Source: Phragmites australis (taxonomy: Eukaryota > Streptophyta > Magnoliopsida > Poales > Poaceae). Taken from it: a stretch of 64,000 nucleotides of DNA. Both the position numbers and the translations under genes were made by a program. The stretch is taken from assembly GCF_958298935.1 (NCBI RefSeq), contig NC_084941.1:18264001-18328000 (forward strand), given 5' to 3'. The notes under the pieces are model-generated. The model ran no database searches and had not been told where the DNA came from. It was given only the letters and a program-made list of their open reading frames with translations. Positions 1-10,995 of the stretch are shown here, in pieces (within the stretch, counting starts at the first letter, position 1; the number at the start of each line of letters is the position of its first letter).

Positions 1-40
1 AAATTTTTATATCCCCTGATGCTTTATTAAAAATAGGATA

Positions 41-188
41 CCCTATTAGAGTAAATTCCTCATTTGCCACTAAGAATTCATTAATTCCCTTGATGTGTCA
101 ATGACATGTGGGTCCTGCGTTGAGTGGCATATAAGGGAATTGATGAATTTTCAGTGGCACAAGAGGAATTGTCCCCTATTAGAGTAAA
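41..188. mobile_element. Small MITE with inverted repeats and flanking direct repeats
   Basis: Positions 56-95 and about 133-170 are imperfect inverted repeats (left arm reads tttgccactaagaattcatt, right arm is its near complement around tgaattttcagtggcaca). The pair is bracketed by a perfect 15-base direct repeat, ccctattagagtaaa, at 41-55 and 174-188. This is the structure of a short non-autonomous DNA transposon. The superfamily is uncertain: a Mutator-type 9-bp duplication could lie within the 15 bases. No coding capacity. Confidence 0.55.
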
Positions 189-189
189 C

Positions 190-860
190 TAGTGCTTGTT
201 TTAGATACTAATCCCAAATGTTCTGCAAGATTCATTGAATATATTCTGAACAAAAGCTAGCTAGATTATATACATGTGTATACATGAACGCATCATACCA
301 CCAAATCAATCGATTTTGTTAACAGAACCGCTGACCAAATCTACCAAACTTTGCACGAAATAACCATATGAAACAACCAGATCTATTAAGAACAAATACC
401 AGTGAACCTCCACCACCACACAATTTGAGGTACAAAGAGAATTTTGGTTCCATACCTTCGGTTACAGAGAGAGAAGTAAGAAGCTCCGAGCCCAAAGTCG
501 ACCTTCCCCTAGTCGCAGCCTCCAACGATCTTCCCTTCCCCAAATTGCCTTTCTCAAGTGGCCCCAATGACCTTTTCCCTTCCATGATTTGCCTTCCTCA
601 AGTGGCTCCAGCAATCTTCCTTCCCCAAGTAGCCTTCCTTGAGCTCCTCCTCTTTGAGAAGAACAAGATTTACAAAACCCTAACACCTCACCTCGTGAGA
701 TGAGACCCAGGAGGGGGAGGAGGGGAGAAGGATGCATAGTACTTGATAGATTCATCTTATTGCATGAGATGTTGATGTCATCGCTGGGGAGAGGAGGGGT
801 TAATTATTTTTTGTTGTCCAGATGGAACTTACCAATGATACCCACCACAATTGTTATGCT
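190..860. other. Intergenic, no gene recognised
   Basis: Between 470 and 650 there is a degenerate repeat built from 'ccttccccaag.tggcc' blocks, producing overlapping open frames on both strands. None resembles a known protein and I take them as by-products of the repeat. Confidence 0.4.
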
Positions 861-867
861 AACATGC

Positions 868-1996
868 CACCTGTGTCCCATAAAAACACTCTCATTTTCT
901 ACCATGAGCCCTTTTCAGTACCACCTGGCATTTTTATTTTTTACCCTTGCCGATGTGAAATCTCACAGGAAATATCCACTCTATCCACCCCTCTCTCTCA
1001 TTTCACCCTCACATCTTCTCTCTTGGCCAACTCCGGGGCAAGGTGCTCTGAACTGATCTATACTGATGTGCCGGTCATGAAAAGGAAGTAAAGAGCGAAT
1101 GGGTGAAGGCTAGGGAAGTGCCTGACCCTGGGAATAAGGATGCTGCAGTTGCGGCAGGAGCGAGGAGTGCAGACGAGGTGACGGGTGTTGTAGATGCGGT
1201 GCTTGAGGCGGTGACGGGGGGCAGTGGTTAGTGTGACGTATAGGACAAATGACAGCATGTCAAGGAATTGGTTGGGAACGAGGCTACGACGATGAGGTGG
1301 TGACATCGAGTGCCACACGAAGGCCAAAGGACCGGACAACGGGGAAATTACTGGGGCACAAGAGGCGGCGATGACGACGAGTCAAGGAGGCACACTCATG
1401 AGCATCGTCACATCAGTGCTTGCAACAGCGGTGAGCTGCGACGTTGCTCATTACGCCGAGGGACAGAGCATGGGATGATGTCAGGGGCACATAAGCTGGG
1501 GTGGTTGGCGGCGGTGATTGTGAGTAGGAGGAGGGTGGGGATGGGATTTAAGGGGTGTGAGCGCGTCACCGTGGCTTGGAATTGGAAGAAGAAGCTGGCA
1601 CATAACAACACATCAGTGAAGTGGCAGAGAGGCTTGATGGCGCCGGCGAAGAAGGCAGATGCGGAGCTCGATTCAGTCAGAAGGCGATGGGATTCACATG
1701 GGAATCAATCAGAGAAGACCCTAGCGACCTTTCTCCGCACTTCTCTTGGTTCAGCCTAACGGATCTGTGCTTAGCGTTGCAAGATTTGGTAGTGGTAGTG
1801 TGGATCTCAGTGGCACGGTGCTCGTCCAAGAGAGAAGATGTGAGGACGAAATGAGAGAGAGAGAAGGGATAGTGTGGATGTTTCTCGTGAGATTCCACAT
1901 TGGCAAGGGGGAAAAAAATACTAGGTGGCAGTGGAAAAGGCTTAAAGTGGCAAACGAGAGTATTTTTGTGGGGCCTAGGTGTCATTTTGGTGAAAG
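868..1996. mobile_element. Long-terminal-inverted-repeat element, MULE-like
   Basis: Sequence 868-1045 is a close inverted copy of 1812-1996. Matching blocks include tgccacctgtgtcccataaa against the complement of 1966-1985, and ccttgccgatgtgaaatctc against the complement of 1892-1912. Arms of about 180 bp at roughly 75-80 percent identity enclose a G-rich centre (1060-1800). This is typical of Mutator-like elements with long TIRs. I could not fix a target-site duplication, so the outer edges are approximate. The interior has only non-homologous open frames; it might be captured genomic sequence. Confidence 0.5.
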
Positions 1997-1999
1997 AAT

Positions 2000-3200
2000 T
2001 CAAGCATACTCTCCCTCTGTTTCTTCTTCCTTATCTGTTGTCTGTACATAATGGGTTGCCAACCGTGCATTGTGTTCCTTGTTGGTGCTCGATGCCTGCT
2101 ACGCCTTCGGCTCTACTGCAACCCCATACACACTCACTATTGCCAACGCCCAAGGTTGCATGCTCATGAGCCATGGTGGCACCGCGGGCCATCGGCCATG
2201 TATTAAGCTCGATGACGCCCATGGCTCCAGATCTAGTCCAATGGAGCCCAAGTTGTTGGTGGCGACTAACGATGAGCCCTTGACATCCTCTCGGGGACCC
2301 AGGGAGGCCTCCAAAAGAGGGGTATGCAGCAGCTTCATCGTGGCACCTAAGCTTGCTGGTGTGGCTACACGAAAGGGCAGAAGTGATGGGTGCATGCGCT
2401 TCCAATGTCATCACCCTATCAACCTAGTTTATGGCATGCATTATCTCAGATCCATTCTAGCTTGTTCCCATAGATCTATTTTTTTTCTTTTTCTTAGTAT
2501 GAATCGAATCTTGTTCGCATGGATTTGCTTGTTGTGTGGAAATCGATTTTGCAAAATGCTACTACACTCATCCATGGAATTCCAGGGCCTCAAATCTAGT
2601 TGTAGATTTCTTTGTAGCTCCACTGGGGATTTTGCGAGTAGTATTCTTTTAGCCATGGCTGAGGAGTGGGAGCTCACCACTAGGTGGGGGCATGGCATCG
2701 GCGACGGAGAAGAAGAGATATGGGAGAAGAACTAGCTAGGAGAAAAAGGGAATGACCTTGGTGCCTCTGATGAAGTAATGAAAATGTCAAAGGAATAAGA
2801 AGTTGTCTCTCTCCGGTGGCAAATTATAAAGGATAATGAAAAGAGTCGTATTTGAAGATGTGCCATTCTTGATAGTGGCAAAAGGTTAAATATCCCCGTG
2901 AGCAAAAGAGGTTGAGGCGGCATCACGACTCATGATTCAGCAATGGGGAAGAGTTCTTGACCTGCCTAGGGTGCCTTTTTCTCATGGAAAGGAAAGGTAT
3001 CGGGCCACAAAATCCCATCATGTGAGACACAAAATCTAATGAGAAAATAGCTAACATACACATACGCAAAAGCCCTTTCGTGAAAAAAATTATATGTAGT
3101 GGTGCTGCAGATACCTTTGCAATATCATCTAAATAGTCGTGCATCTACCTCTAATATAGATCTCAAAATAATACATCTTATTTAAATAGAAAATTATACT
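2000..3200. other. Intergenic, nothing recognised
   Basis: No protein similarity, RNA gene or clear repeat was seen. The longest open frame (2070-2735, +) has no recognisable motif and begins inside a transposon-like stretch. Confidence 0.35.
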
Positions 3201-3219
3201 ATATACTTATTACTTAGCA

Positions 3220-3226
3220 TATATAA
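3220..3226 (+). promoter_or_regulatory. Candidate TATA box of the PMD gene
   Basis: TATATAA lies in an AT-rich stretch 208 bp before the ATG of the PMD gene, where the sequence switches abruptly from AT-rich to GC-rich. The placement suits a plant promoter with a 5' leader of about 170 bases. The motif alone is weak evidence. Confidence 0.3.
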
Positions 3227-3433
3227 TTAGTGTTATTTTTTTTTTCTTTGGGTAGCAGAACCAACTCTGACGGACTCGTTAGTCGTGACCACCCTTGACT
3301 TGACTTGACCCTAACCTGCGGAGCCCACCCAAAGCCCTCCAAATCTCCCCGCCTCCCTCCCCTCCCGCCCCCACGCGCCGGCGGCGGCACGGCAGGCAAA
3401 CCAACGACCACCACGGTTGGCCGCACCCTTGAA

Positions 3434-6034
3434 ATGTATGCCTCCGCCGTCCGCCGCCTCCACTGCCGCGGTGAGCACGATCCCAAGCCCCCCGCATTCC
3501 TCCCCCTTCCCCTCCTCCCACGAGACCCAACCCCCCCGCCGCCGCTCCCCTCTTCCCCGCCGCACCCCATCCCGCCGCTCTCCTTCCGCCACCTCTCCCC
3601 CTGCCCACGCTGGTGCGCCTGGGTGGCCACCGCACTCCGGGACCTCGCCTTCGCGCCCGTCCTCGCCTCGGCCGCCATCTCCGATGCCGTCGCCGCCTCC
3701 ACCGCCACCGTCGCCCCCGACCGCCCCGCCCTCTCCGCGCTGCTCTCGCTCTGGGACCCGGCTACGCACGCCTTCCGCCTCCCCGCGGGCCCCGCCACCT
3801 TCACCCTCGAGGACGCGCTCGTCCTCGCCGGTCTGCCCCCCTCTGGCGCGCCGCTGGATCGGCCCCTCACCCCCGACGAGGAGGACCTCCGCATCCGCCT
3901 CGTCATCGAGAAGGAGAAGATCATGGAACTCCACCCCTGCGCCCGCGCCGCGCGCCGCGTGTCGGCGGAGGTGTGGCTCGAGTGGTTCGACGGCAGCGGC
4001 ATCCGCCCCGGCGAGGACGACGAGCTGCGGCGGCTTGGGTTCTTCGCCTACTGGCTGGCGTTCTTTGTTACGCCATGGCTGCGAGCGAGGAGCGTCGAGC
4101 TGCCGGAGCGCGTGTTCGCACTTGCCGCGAGGCTTAGTCTTGGCGAGCGCATTGCCCTTGGCCCAGCCATGGTGGCAAATCTTTATGCGGATATGGACAA
4201 GATTGTTACCTTTGCAGTGGCTGATAGAGTAAGTGGCCGCATAGACGTGCGGGCGCCGCTCTGGCTGCTGCAGGTGTGGATGTGGGAGCGCTACAAGCGG
4301 CTGCGCCCGCCGCAGCTGAAGGCGCCACAGTTCCCCATATCAAGTGTCCGGGTATTGCATTGGAGCCAAAGGAAGAGGACGAGCACACCTGAGGAGGCTC
4401 TACAGGTTTTGCTGGATGAAGCATGCTTCGATTGGAGGCCCTACCTGTACAACTCCCTGAACTGGATGGAACCCAAGTGGTTCAACGTGGATTCCATTTT
4501 GGTGAGCTGTAGAGGTGAAGATAAGCCGGAGTGGTTGGTTGACTACATTGCAATTATCAGACAAACAGTGTTGACTGGGTGGTACGGTGATAACATGGAT
4601 AATTCTGTATTGTACAATCCGCACCTTGTTGCGAGGCAGTTTGGTTATGATCAGGCTGTTCCTGTGTCTATCATCCATGAGTTTGAATCCGAGGGTATCG
4701 AGTTCTGGATACCTAGTATTGGTAGACATGGGATGGCTAGTGATGATTATGTTGCATGGTGCAGTGGGCGGTTTCACAGGCATCAGGACACCGATCGATA
4801 TGGTTGCTTGGTGATACCAAACCTTGAAATTAGGGCTACTTCGCTGCAATTGAATGCAAATAAGAAAAGTTCAGTAGAGGCAGCACTTGCTCAGTTTAGA
4901 GAAGTCACCGCGCAGGAGGACATCAGTTATATTGGTGAAGAGCAGCTAGCACAAGTGGGTAATGGAATACAGGAGAACAAAGCAAAGGTGATTGTCCTGG
5001 GCCTTGGTGCTTGTGATAAGGACTACAATGCTGCTGCGGTGAAATGGAATAAAGAGAAGAAAAAAAGACGAGATAAATTTGCTGAAGATGGAGGTAGTAG
5101 GAAGACCAAAAGCAATGTCAGTAATAAGATCAAGAAGAGTTCATTGCAGTTAGAAGCACAGAAATACTCTGTATTCCAAGAAGATCTTAATTCTGACTCT
5201 ATGAAATGTGATGAATTGGCAGAACGTTGCAGTGATGATGAATGTATCGTTCTTGAACAGCATGATAAGAAATGTGAAACAATAAATCTGGATGATGATG
5301 AGGAACAGAGTGCCCTTGATCTTGAATATCATCATAGGCAACTCGTCGTGGAGCTCGAAGAGTTCGTGCGCTCTGGCCTCCTCTCTCAATGGGAGGAAAG
5401 CTCCGATGAAGATGAAGGAAGTGGAAGAAAGCAAGAGACCCTTAAGAACAGCAACATTGACCCTTATGCTGAAGCAGCCATGAGGGAGTACCCTCTGTTC
5501 TTTGATTTCATTCCCCAGAAACCACACTACAGAGGGTTAGTGAACAACGATGAAGCTCTAGGAGATCTAGCCTACAGTGGACTATGGTTTCTGTTAGTAG
5601 GTTTGGCTAAGGAGGTGCTCAAGACAACATGTGATACGGATGCTTCTGACATTGCATATTTGATGAGAAAAGCTCAGCATTTGGAGCAGCTGGGTTTCAA
5701 TGTGAAGCATCTTATTGCCCGCTTGAAGGAGCCACAGATCCGACATAAGAGGCTTCAAGATTCTAGGGCAAGGCTTGAGGATGCCCAGAAGAAAGAACAG
5801 GAAGCTAAGGGCGTTCAATCACTGTCAAGTCATCTGAGTAAACTGAAAAACAACATACGAACGATGGAGAGGCATTTGGATGAAAACAAACAAGCTTTTG
5901 TTTCATCTGTGCCTAATAAATTAAATGAAGGAATAGATCTAGTTAGTTTGGAGAAGGAAGTAGAAGCTGCTGAAAAATATTGTCAGGCGATGAAGGATGA
6001 AGTAGCTGCAATGAGAATGAACACAGATATTTGA
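3434..6034 (+). CDS. Plant mobile domain (PMD) protein with C-terminal coiled coil
   Basis: Single-exon gene, 866 aa. The open frame reaches back to 3299 but has no ATG before 3434, and a stop (TGA) lies at 3296-3298, so 3434 is the likely start. After a Pro-rich N-terminus (residues 17-50), residues 105-445 match the PMD family (also annotated 'aminotransferase-like' or MAIN-like): LWDPATHAFRLPAG, TFTLEDALVLAGLP, FFAYWLAFFVTPWL and WRPYLYNSLNW are family-typical. Lys/Arg-rich clusters at 538-570 could be nuclear localisation signals. An acidic stretch follows (about 615-662), then a conserved-looking helical region (685-765) and a coiled coil (770-860). PMD proteins descend from transposon-associated domains; some (MAIN, MAIL1) are nuclear proteins needed for transposon silencing and genome stability. 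Whether this copy is a domesticated host gene or transposon cargo cannot be settled here, but the frame has no stop or shift and no terminal repeats flank it. GC content falls 5' to 3', as in many grass genes. Confidence 0.85.
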   Translation: MYASAVRRLHCRGEHDPKPPAFLPLPLLPRDPTPPPPLPSSPPHPIPPLSFRHLSPCPRWCAWVATALRDLAFAPVLASAAISDAVAASTATVAPDRPALSALLSLWDPATHAFRLPAGPATFTLEDALVLAGLPPSGAPLDRPLTPDEEDLRIRLVIEKEKIMELHPCARAARRVSAEVWLEWFDGSGIRPGEDDELRRLGFFAYWLAFFVTPWLRARSVELPERVFALAARLSLGERIALGPAMVANLYADMDKIVTFAVADRVSGRIDVRAPLWLLQVWMWERYKRLRPPQLKAPQFPISSVRVLHWSQRKRTSTPEEALQVLLDEACFDWRPYLYNSLNWMEPKWFNVDSILVSCRGEDKPEWLVDYIAIIRQTVLTGWYGDNMDNSVLYNPHLVARQFGYDQAVPVSIIHEFESEGIEFWIPSIGRHGMASDDYVAWCSGRFHRHQDTDRYGCLVIPNLEIRATSLQLNANKKSSVEAALAQFREVTAQEDISYIGEEQLAQVGNGIQENKAKVIVLGLGACDKDYNAAAVKWNKEKKKRRDKFAEDGGSRKTKSNVSNKIKKSSLQLEAQKYSVFQEDLNSDSMKCDELAERCSDDECIVLEQHDKKCETINLDDDEEQSALDLEYHHRQLVVELEEFVRSGLLSQWEESSDEDEGSGRKQETLKNSNIDPYAEAAMREYPLFFDFIPQKPHYRGLVNNDEALGDLAYSGLWFLLVGLAKEVLKTTCDTDASDIAYLMRKAQHLEQLGFNVKHLIARLKEPQIRHKRLQDSRARLEDAQKKEQEAKGVQSLSSHLSKLKNNIRTMERHLDENKQAFVSSVPNKLNEGIDLVSLEKEVEAAEKYCQAMKDEVAAMRMNTDI

Positions 6035-7225
6035 CAGTGGGGTTATAGATTACTTCGGAGTTCACTGTCTTAAATTACTCAAATGCTCTCTTCCTGATAT
6101 AGAACTTGCTTGCTAACTATTTTGTATGAACCAAGCAGGCTTACCAATAGAATGTAGATCTCCTACTTTCCAGAGAAGGGTGCCATGACTAATTTTTTTA
6201 ATCGTCCTTCAAATGCATATATTCAGTTAGGTTTTGTTATCATCTTGTCGTTTATAACTAAGTTGGGTGATGGGCAGGTAATATTAGTAAAAGGCCCAAA
6301 GGGGTTGAACATTGATATAGAATACATGTTTTCTTGCACTCACAAAATATCATCCTATCTGACTAAATGAGGATTCCTATTAGTAAAATTTAATCAAGAA
6401 TCTAAAATGTAAACTCTTAATGTCATGTAACCAAAACTCTTCGCAGTAGGTGTTCTTCTGTTGTTCAGCGGATTCAGTGGACTGAAGATATAATGTGTAA
6501 GGTACATGTTACAGGTCCTGAAGCAAATTGTGCTGCTTATCTGCCTCAAGATATATACAGTTTGGATGATGCTAAATTATCTTATTAAAAGATGAACAAT
6601 AGTGTGATGTGATTTATCTCTTCCTGGAGATTTTCCTTCAGTCTGTGCGTTATGCTCTCTCAAATTTAGTTTAATGCTGTCCTGTCCAGTAGCTTTCCAT
6701 TTGGTTCAATTTCCCCCTCCTAGTGCCACCTTATATACATTTGGGTCTGACTCTTGCAAGTTTAGGTGTCAGAGTTGGCGGCTTGATAATATTTAAGCTC
6801 TTTTACCCATGTTTTAATCATATGAAGCAACTTTTTGACCTGTTTATCTTCTAGTTGGAAATCTTATGCAAGCATGCTGTTCTTTGTCTTGTGATCGTGT
6901 CCATTCATATGCTTGTGAGAGTAGCTGCATTTTCCTATTCACCTTTCAAGTTCCAATCCATAACCTGGTTTGTATATAGCAAACAAATAAAGCAGATTTA
7001 GCTAGTTTTGTCTTTTACCTGACAACCGCAAGTTCCATCCACTGTAAACTCGATAAGCATAGCATGTGGCTGCAGAGTTTTACTGAAGTGAAGATGTACT
7101 AAAAAGAAAAACCAAGCATACTGCACATATGTACACAGTGCAACCATGTTTTGTGGGTCAGTATTACATTGAATATATCACTTATTCCATATAATTCTAT
7201 TAATATCCCTAGATGTGCAAAGTTA
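6035..7225 (+). other. 3' flank of the PMD gene
   Basis: AT-rich sequence without a recognisable gene. The first several hundred bases probably hold the PMD 3' UTR. An ORF at 6185-6370 has no similarity that I recognise. Confidence 0.35.
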
Positions 7226-7425
7226 CTACTTGAAAGAGTTCTCTGTGTCGACTAAAAACCGGTATCTCACATCCCGATTGGTAAGCCTCTCAAGAGCCTC
7301 ATTGATATCATCTCTATCTCTGGGTAGATTTTGTTTGCAGCACAGACGTTTATCCTTTCCTGGGTGTCTTTTGTACCGCCGGTTACGATACCAGATAGGC
7401 TCCGTGCACTTGCAAAGATTCAGGT
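7226..7425 (-). pseudogene. Cinnamyl-alcohol-dehydrogenase-like C-terminal relic 1
   Basis: Read on the - strand, one frame gives SLSGIVTGGTKDTQE followed by NVCAANKIYPEIEM; a shifted frame then gives INEALERLTNRDVRYRF and a stop at 7226-7228. These are the hallmarks of the last exon of plant CAD-family zinc medium-chain alcohol dehydrogenases (the GGTKDTQE and ALERL..DVRYRFV blocks at the end of the NADPH-binding domain and C-terminus). A deletion of about 10 bases just after PEIEM breaks the frame. The catalytic and zinc-binding regions are absent. It resembles the second relic near 19.8 kb. CAD enzymes reduce cinnamaldehydes to lignin monomers; this fragment cannot. Confidence 0.8.
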
Positions 7426-7429
7426 AATC

Positions 7430-9070
7430 AGGTTATGTGTTCCAATTACTCTAGGTCTATTCTGAAGCTTGAAAACAATTGAGTCGAAGGATTCGTAAGA
7501 ACGATGTACTTAAGAATATATATATGTCATTAAGGGGACTAACGATTACGAACAAGGTCACGGATCTTAACCCAAGCCCCGATCGATGTCCTTAAAGAGG
7601 TTACTAGGTGAAAATTTGGTTATTTTTGGAAATGCGAGTTGAAAACAATTTGAAATAAAACAAGTCCTTATCCTATTTTTGTAACCTTTTCTATTCAGTT
7701 AAAAATAGTCTCATATTATTAAGTCACGATTAATTGATTTTCTAGAATAAAAATATTTTGTAATAAAAGAATAGGTAAAAGTGAATTGTTGCCCAATGAT
7801 GGATTAAATTCTGGCCCAGAAGCCCAAGTACGGCCCATACAAGCAGCATAGCCCTGGCCCAACCCTGGCTTGGCTCAGCCCAACCCGACTGCCACTTGAA
7901 CCCCCCCCCCCTCCCCCGGGCCCCCGGGTTGGATCAAACCCGACCGAGGCTGCCCACGTGGTCGCATCCAACCGCTTGCCCCTTCTCTCCCCTTCTCCCT
8001 CCTCTGCTCGTCCCCGCGCCTCGGCACCTCCACGCAGCTCCTCTTGGTCTTGTTCGCCGCCCTGGCCATCCTCTCTGTCTCCAGCGTGTCGGATCTGCAC
8101 CGATGGGTTCCCTGTCGTCTCCTCTTCATTCCCCCCATGGTCACGACTCATCTTCGCCCTTGGCACATCCGATCGAGTGAGCTAGGGTTTGGAGCCCTAG
8201 GTCAGCTCACCGTTGGCCATGGCAATCCCGCCGCGTCAGCTGAATCTGGGGGACTCCAGAGAAGCTCCTGTACCTCTGGAGATCCTCCTCTACGCCGACT
8301 TCTTCCTCCTCCCTTGGATCGGCTGGGTGGTGGTGCTTGGTGTTAGGGTATCATAACTGCCGCCGTCGACGGCCTCCTTCCTCGGCTCTGGTGACACGGC
8401 GACGCTCCTAGGAAGCTCTTCCACGTACCTGGCCTCGGCTTCGTCCTCTTCTTCGTCCTCCTCAGCTTGGTGGGGTGGCTCAGATTTGGCCGTGTCACTG
8501 CCGCCACAATGGTGATGGTGCTGCTCCTCCTCGGTGTCGCCGTCGCCATGGAGCTTGGCTCCCCTGGTTCGGTCCTAGCTAACCCGGCAGCCTCTTTTGC
8601 TAATTCCCATGGCTAATCACGTAATTGATGCCTAAATGATGCATGTGATGCTCTGTGATGCTTGATGATGCTAGATGAGGCCTTTATTATGCCCTAAAAC
8701 GATACATCTAGCTAGTTCATATTTAACCATGATGAAATCATATAGCTGAGAGCAATTTGATGCCTAAAACCTTGTTATGAAGATCATGCTTCTAATCTGA
8801 GCAAGAACCTCACCTAGATGCTAATCTCAGTGTTAAAACATAATGCACCTAGTTCTTGGTCCTAATGGTGATGTTATGCTTATGCTGGATCTAGCTATAT
8901 GCTCTTGTTTATAGTTGTTTTTAAGCATATGACAAATCTGAAATGGGCATGCATTCCTATTGATTACCCAACTCCTAACCATGCTAGTTGAGCAATTTGC
9001 TAGAATTGAACCTACACATGCTAGTTCATTTATTTTTAATTATTGTTAGTTGAGCAATAATGCACAAATT
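7430..9070. other. Intergenic, repeat-derived, no gene
   Basis: Holds a C homopolymer at about 7901-7912, a GC-rich island (7890-8570) with several overlapping open frames, and an AT-rich tract in which 'gatgcatgtgatgctctgtgatgcttgatgatgc'-like short repeats and 'atgctagttgagcaatt' recur (8630-9060). This looks like decayed retrotransposon sequence, but no coding domain or terminal repeat could be identified. Confidence 0.35.
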
Positions 9071-9072
9071 TA

Positions 9073-9253
9073 GGAACTGAGCAGCTCAGTTGGTTGAGGG
9101 TGTGAATGTATGCCTAGACCATCCAAGTTCGAGTCCTCTTGGACACGAATTTGAGTGTCTATTTTTTTTTAAAAAAATAGTTGTGTGCATCCTAGACGTC
9201 TTGACGTCTGGTTGGTGCAGAGGCTAGAAGTTGTACTTCCATTATCTAAAAAA
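9073..9253 (+). mobile_element. tRNA-derived SINE, copy 1
   Basis: About 180 bp starting ggaactgagcagctcagttg. A tRNA-like RNA polymerase III A box (ctcagttggttgagg, about 9086-9100) and B box (aagttcgagtcctc, about 9125-9138) are spaced as in tRNA-derived SINEs. The body ends ...gttgtacttccattatct followed by A residues. Two more copies lie at 12152-12280 (damaged) and 47210-47385 (reverse strand, with target-site duplication), which proves a dispersed family. Confidence 0.8.
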
Positions 9254-10995
9254 TATGAAACTACACAGCAGTTTCTTAAATAGAAAGAGAAACTTATACA
9301 CAACATCCTTAATATGATCCAGTGTAATTAAACAGGCTGATGAAATTACAGTGGAACAAAATTAAGGCTATTTTGATCTCCAATCGTTATATGGATCGTT
9401 ATTAATATAAAAAGAAGCTTGTTTGAACATCCAATTAAAATATTACTGCCATACCTTTCGTGGACTAAAATGAGAGTGGAATATCCCCACTTTGTGACAG
9501 TGCCATCTGCATCAATGCTGTTGAAAGTGTAAACTAGTTTGGGGCAGTGGTTCTCTAGAGAGCTATTGCAGTGCCCATAATCTCTGCATGAGTGGACATA
9601 CATGCCGACGCCTACATTGTAACATCTGTATATTTCGTGGTTGTGGTTGGAAATATGCGTATTTCGTGACAAAACGCTGGTTGGAAAAGCAGTCTCTGCA
9701 TGAGCTATTTCAACGCTGGTGGTTGGAAATATGCATATTATTCTACTACCTGATTTTACTAGGAGGCGTATGTTGTTAACGAATAAAACAAATGAGAATG
9801 CTATGTAAACTAACCCTACTAGCAGACAGATAAAGGTAAACAATAAACATCATGTAAACCATAGATGAATGCAACAAATTCATTGTATATGTAAACCACC
9901 AACAGGTTCATGATGTTATGGTGGTGGCTAGGGAAGTCGTCATATGTTCATGTTCATTGGTAATTGTTAAATGATCACTTGTCTTTAAGATGTTACTTGT
10001 TGTCTTGCAATTACTTAGGCATTTGATGGATTAGAATGAGATGTGGATAAGTGTTTTCTTGCTGCACCTAATGGTTGTTATGTCTTGTTTTATTTTGATT
10101 AATAGTAGGTGTTAATGTCATTCCTTTGATTAAAATTCCTTATGAAAAATGTTGTAACATTGTGATCTCCCTTGAATTATACATGCATTCTCATTCGCCG
10201 GGTATATATATATCCATATGTACGAGTCTTACGAGTACCTTGTACTCACATTGCTATCTCTAAGTTTTTGCAGGTGATGAAGCCATGTTTGGTTACTTTT
10301 GTCCCACCAATGGTAGTGCGGGAGATAAGGAGTGATTATCATACTTCAATAATACAGGTTGGTTTCCTTGTGGGTAAATGGTGCCACAAGCTTATGCTTT
10401 GCATCACAAACTATTCCATTGTGTTTAAGTTACTTTTGCACTAGAAATGAACCATGTTATGCGTTATGATCATATAGCATTTGTTTCATTAAGTTGGGAG
10501 CTCATAGACTTGTTCTATGGCTGAGCTCTCATGTTTAATTCTTAATTAGAGCACTCTATCTTTTGAACTTGTAATATGATCCAAGTCTTGTAATTTAAGT
10601 ACGGATTATGCACTCTTATGCCCCTATGTTATGATGTGAAATGGTTTAATGGCATGTGCGTGATAATGCTTGATCTTGGGAATTATCGTGCTGTAATATA
10701 CCGGGGATTGTTGGAATCGCCTCCGTTTTATTTGATTGATGCATGTGAGCTGCCATTTTTTTTTGAGGTTTAACATAACACACCTCTTGGTGAGCGTATG
10801 TTAGCTCTCAACCTAAGTGGACAGCTGGCCACTCAATGGAATCGAGTGTGATTTGGGCCGGTCTCAAGGCAAGTATTTATGTATATTGCATTCTATTTTA
10901 GATGTTTGTTTGGTGTACGAAATTGAATATGGCTATTATGTATGTATTAGATGGGCTCTAGCTATGTTCTTGTATCAGTAGCACCTAATTGTTTG
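9254..10995. other. Intergenic, no gene recognised
   Basis: AT-rich. A 165-codon open frame on the - strand (9346-9843) overlaps an internal imperfect repeat (ggttggaaatatgc.tatt at about 9646-9663 and 9724-9741) and has no motif I recognise. The rest shows nothing. Confidence 0.35.

Noticed and set aside
2070..2735. 221-codon open frame
   Set aside because: No motif or family resemblance; composition changes along its length and there are no supporting gene signals.
3305..3433. N-terminal extension of the PMD frame
   Set aside because: The first codon at 3305 is TTG and no ATG occurs before 3434, so the extra 43 codons are not taken as coding.
3214..4232. Long open frames on the - strand (3214-4002, 3311-3934) and in another + frame (3417-4232) over the PMD gene
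   Set aside because: They lie in the GC-rich 5' part of the PMD gene, have low-complexity Arg/Ala/Gly/Pro composition and no domain; typical shadow frames.
9073..9150. tRNA gene
   Set aside because: A and B boxes are present, but no cloverleaf with an anticodon stem is evident, and the unit continues into a SINE body found elsewhere in the window.
9346..9843. 165-codon open frame, - strand
   Set aside because: No recognisable domain, AT-rich, overlaps an imperfect internal repeat; no splice or promoter signals support it.
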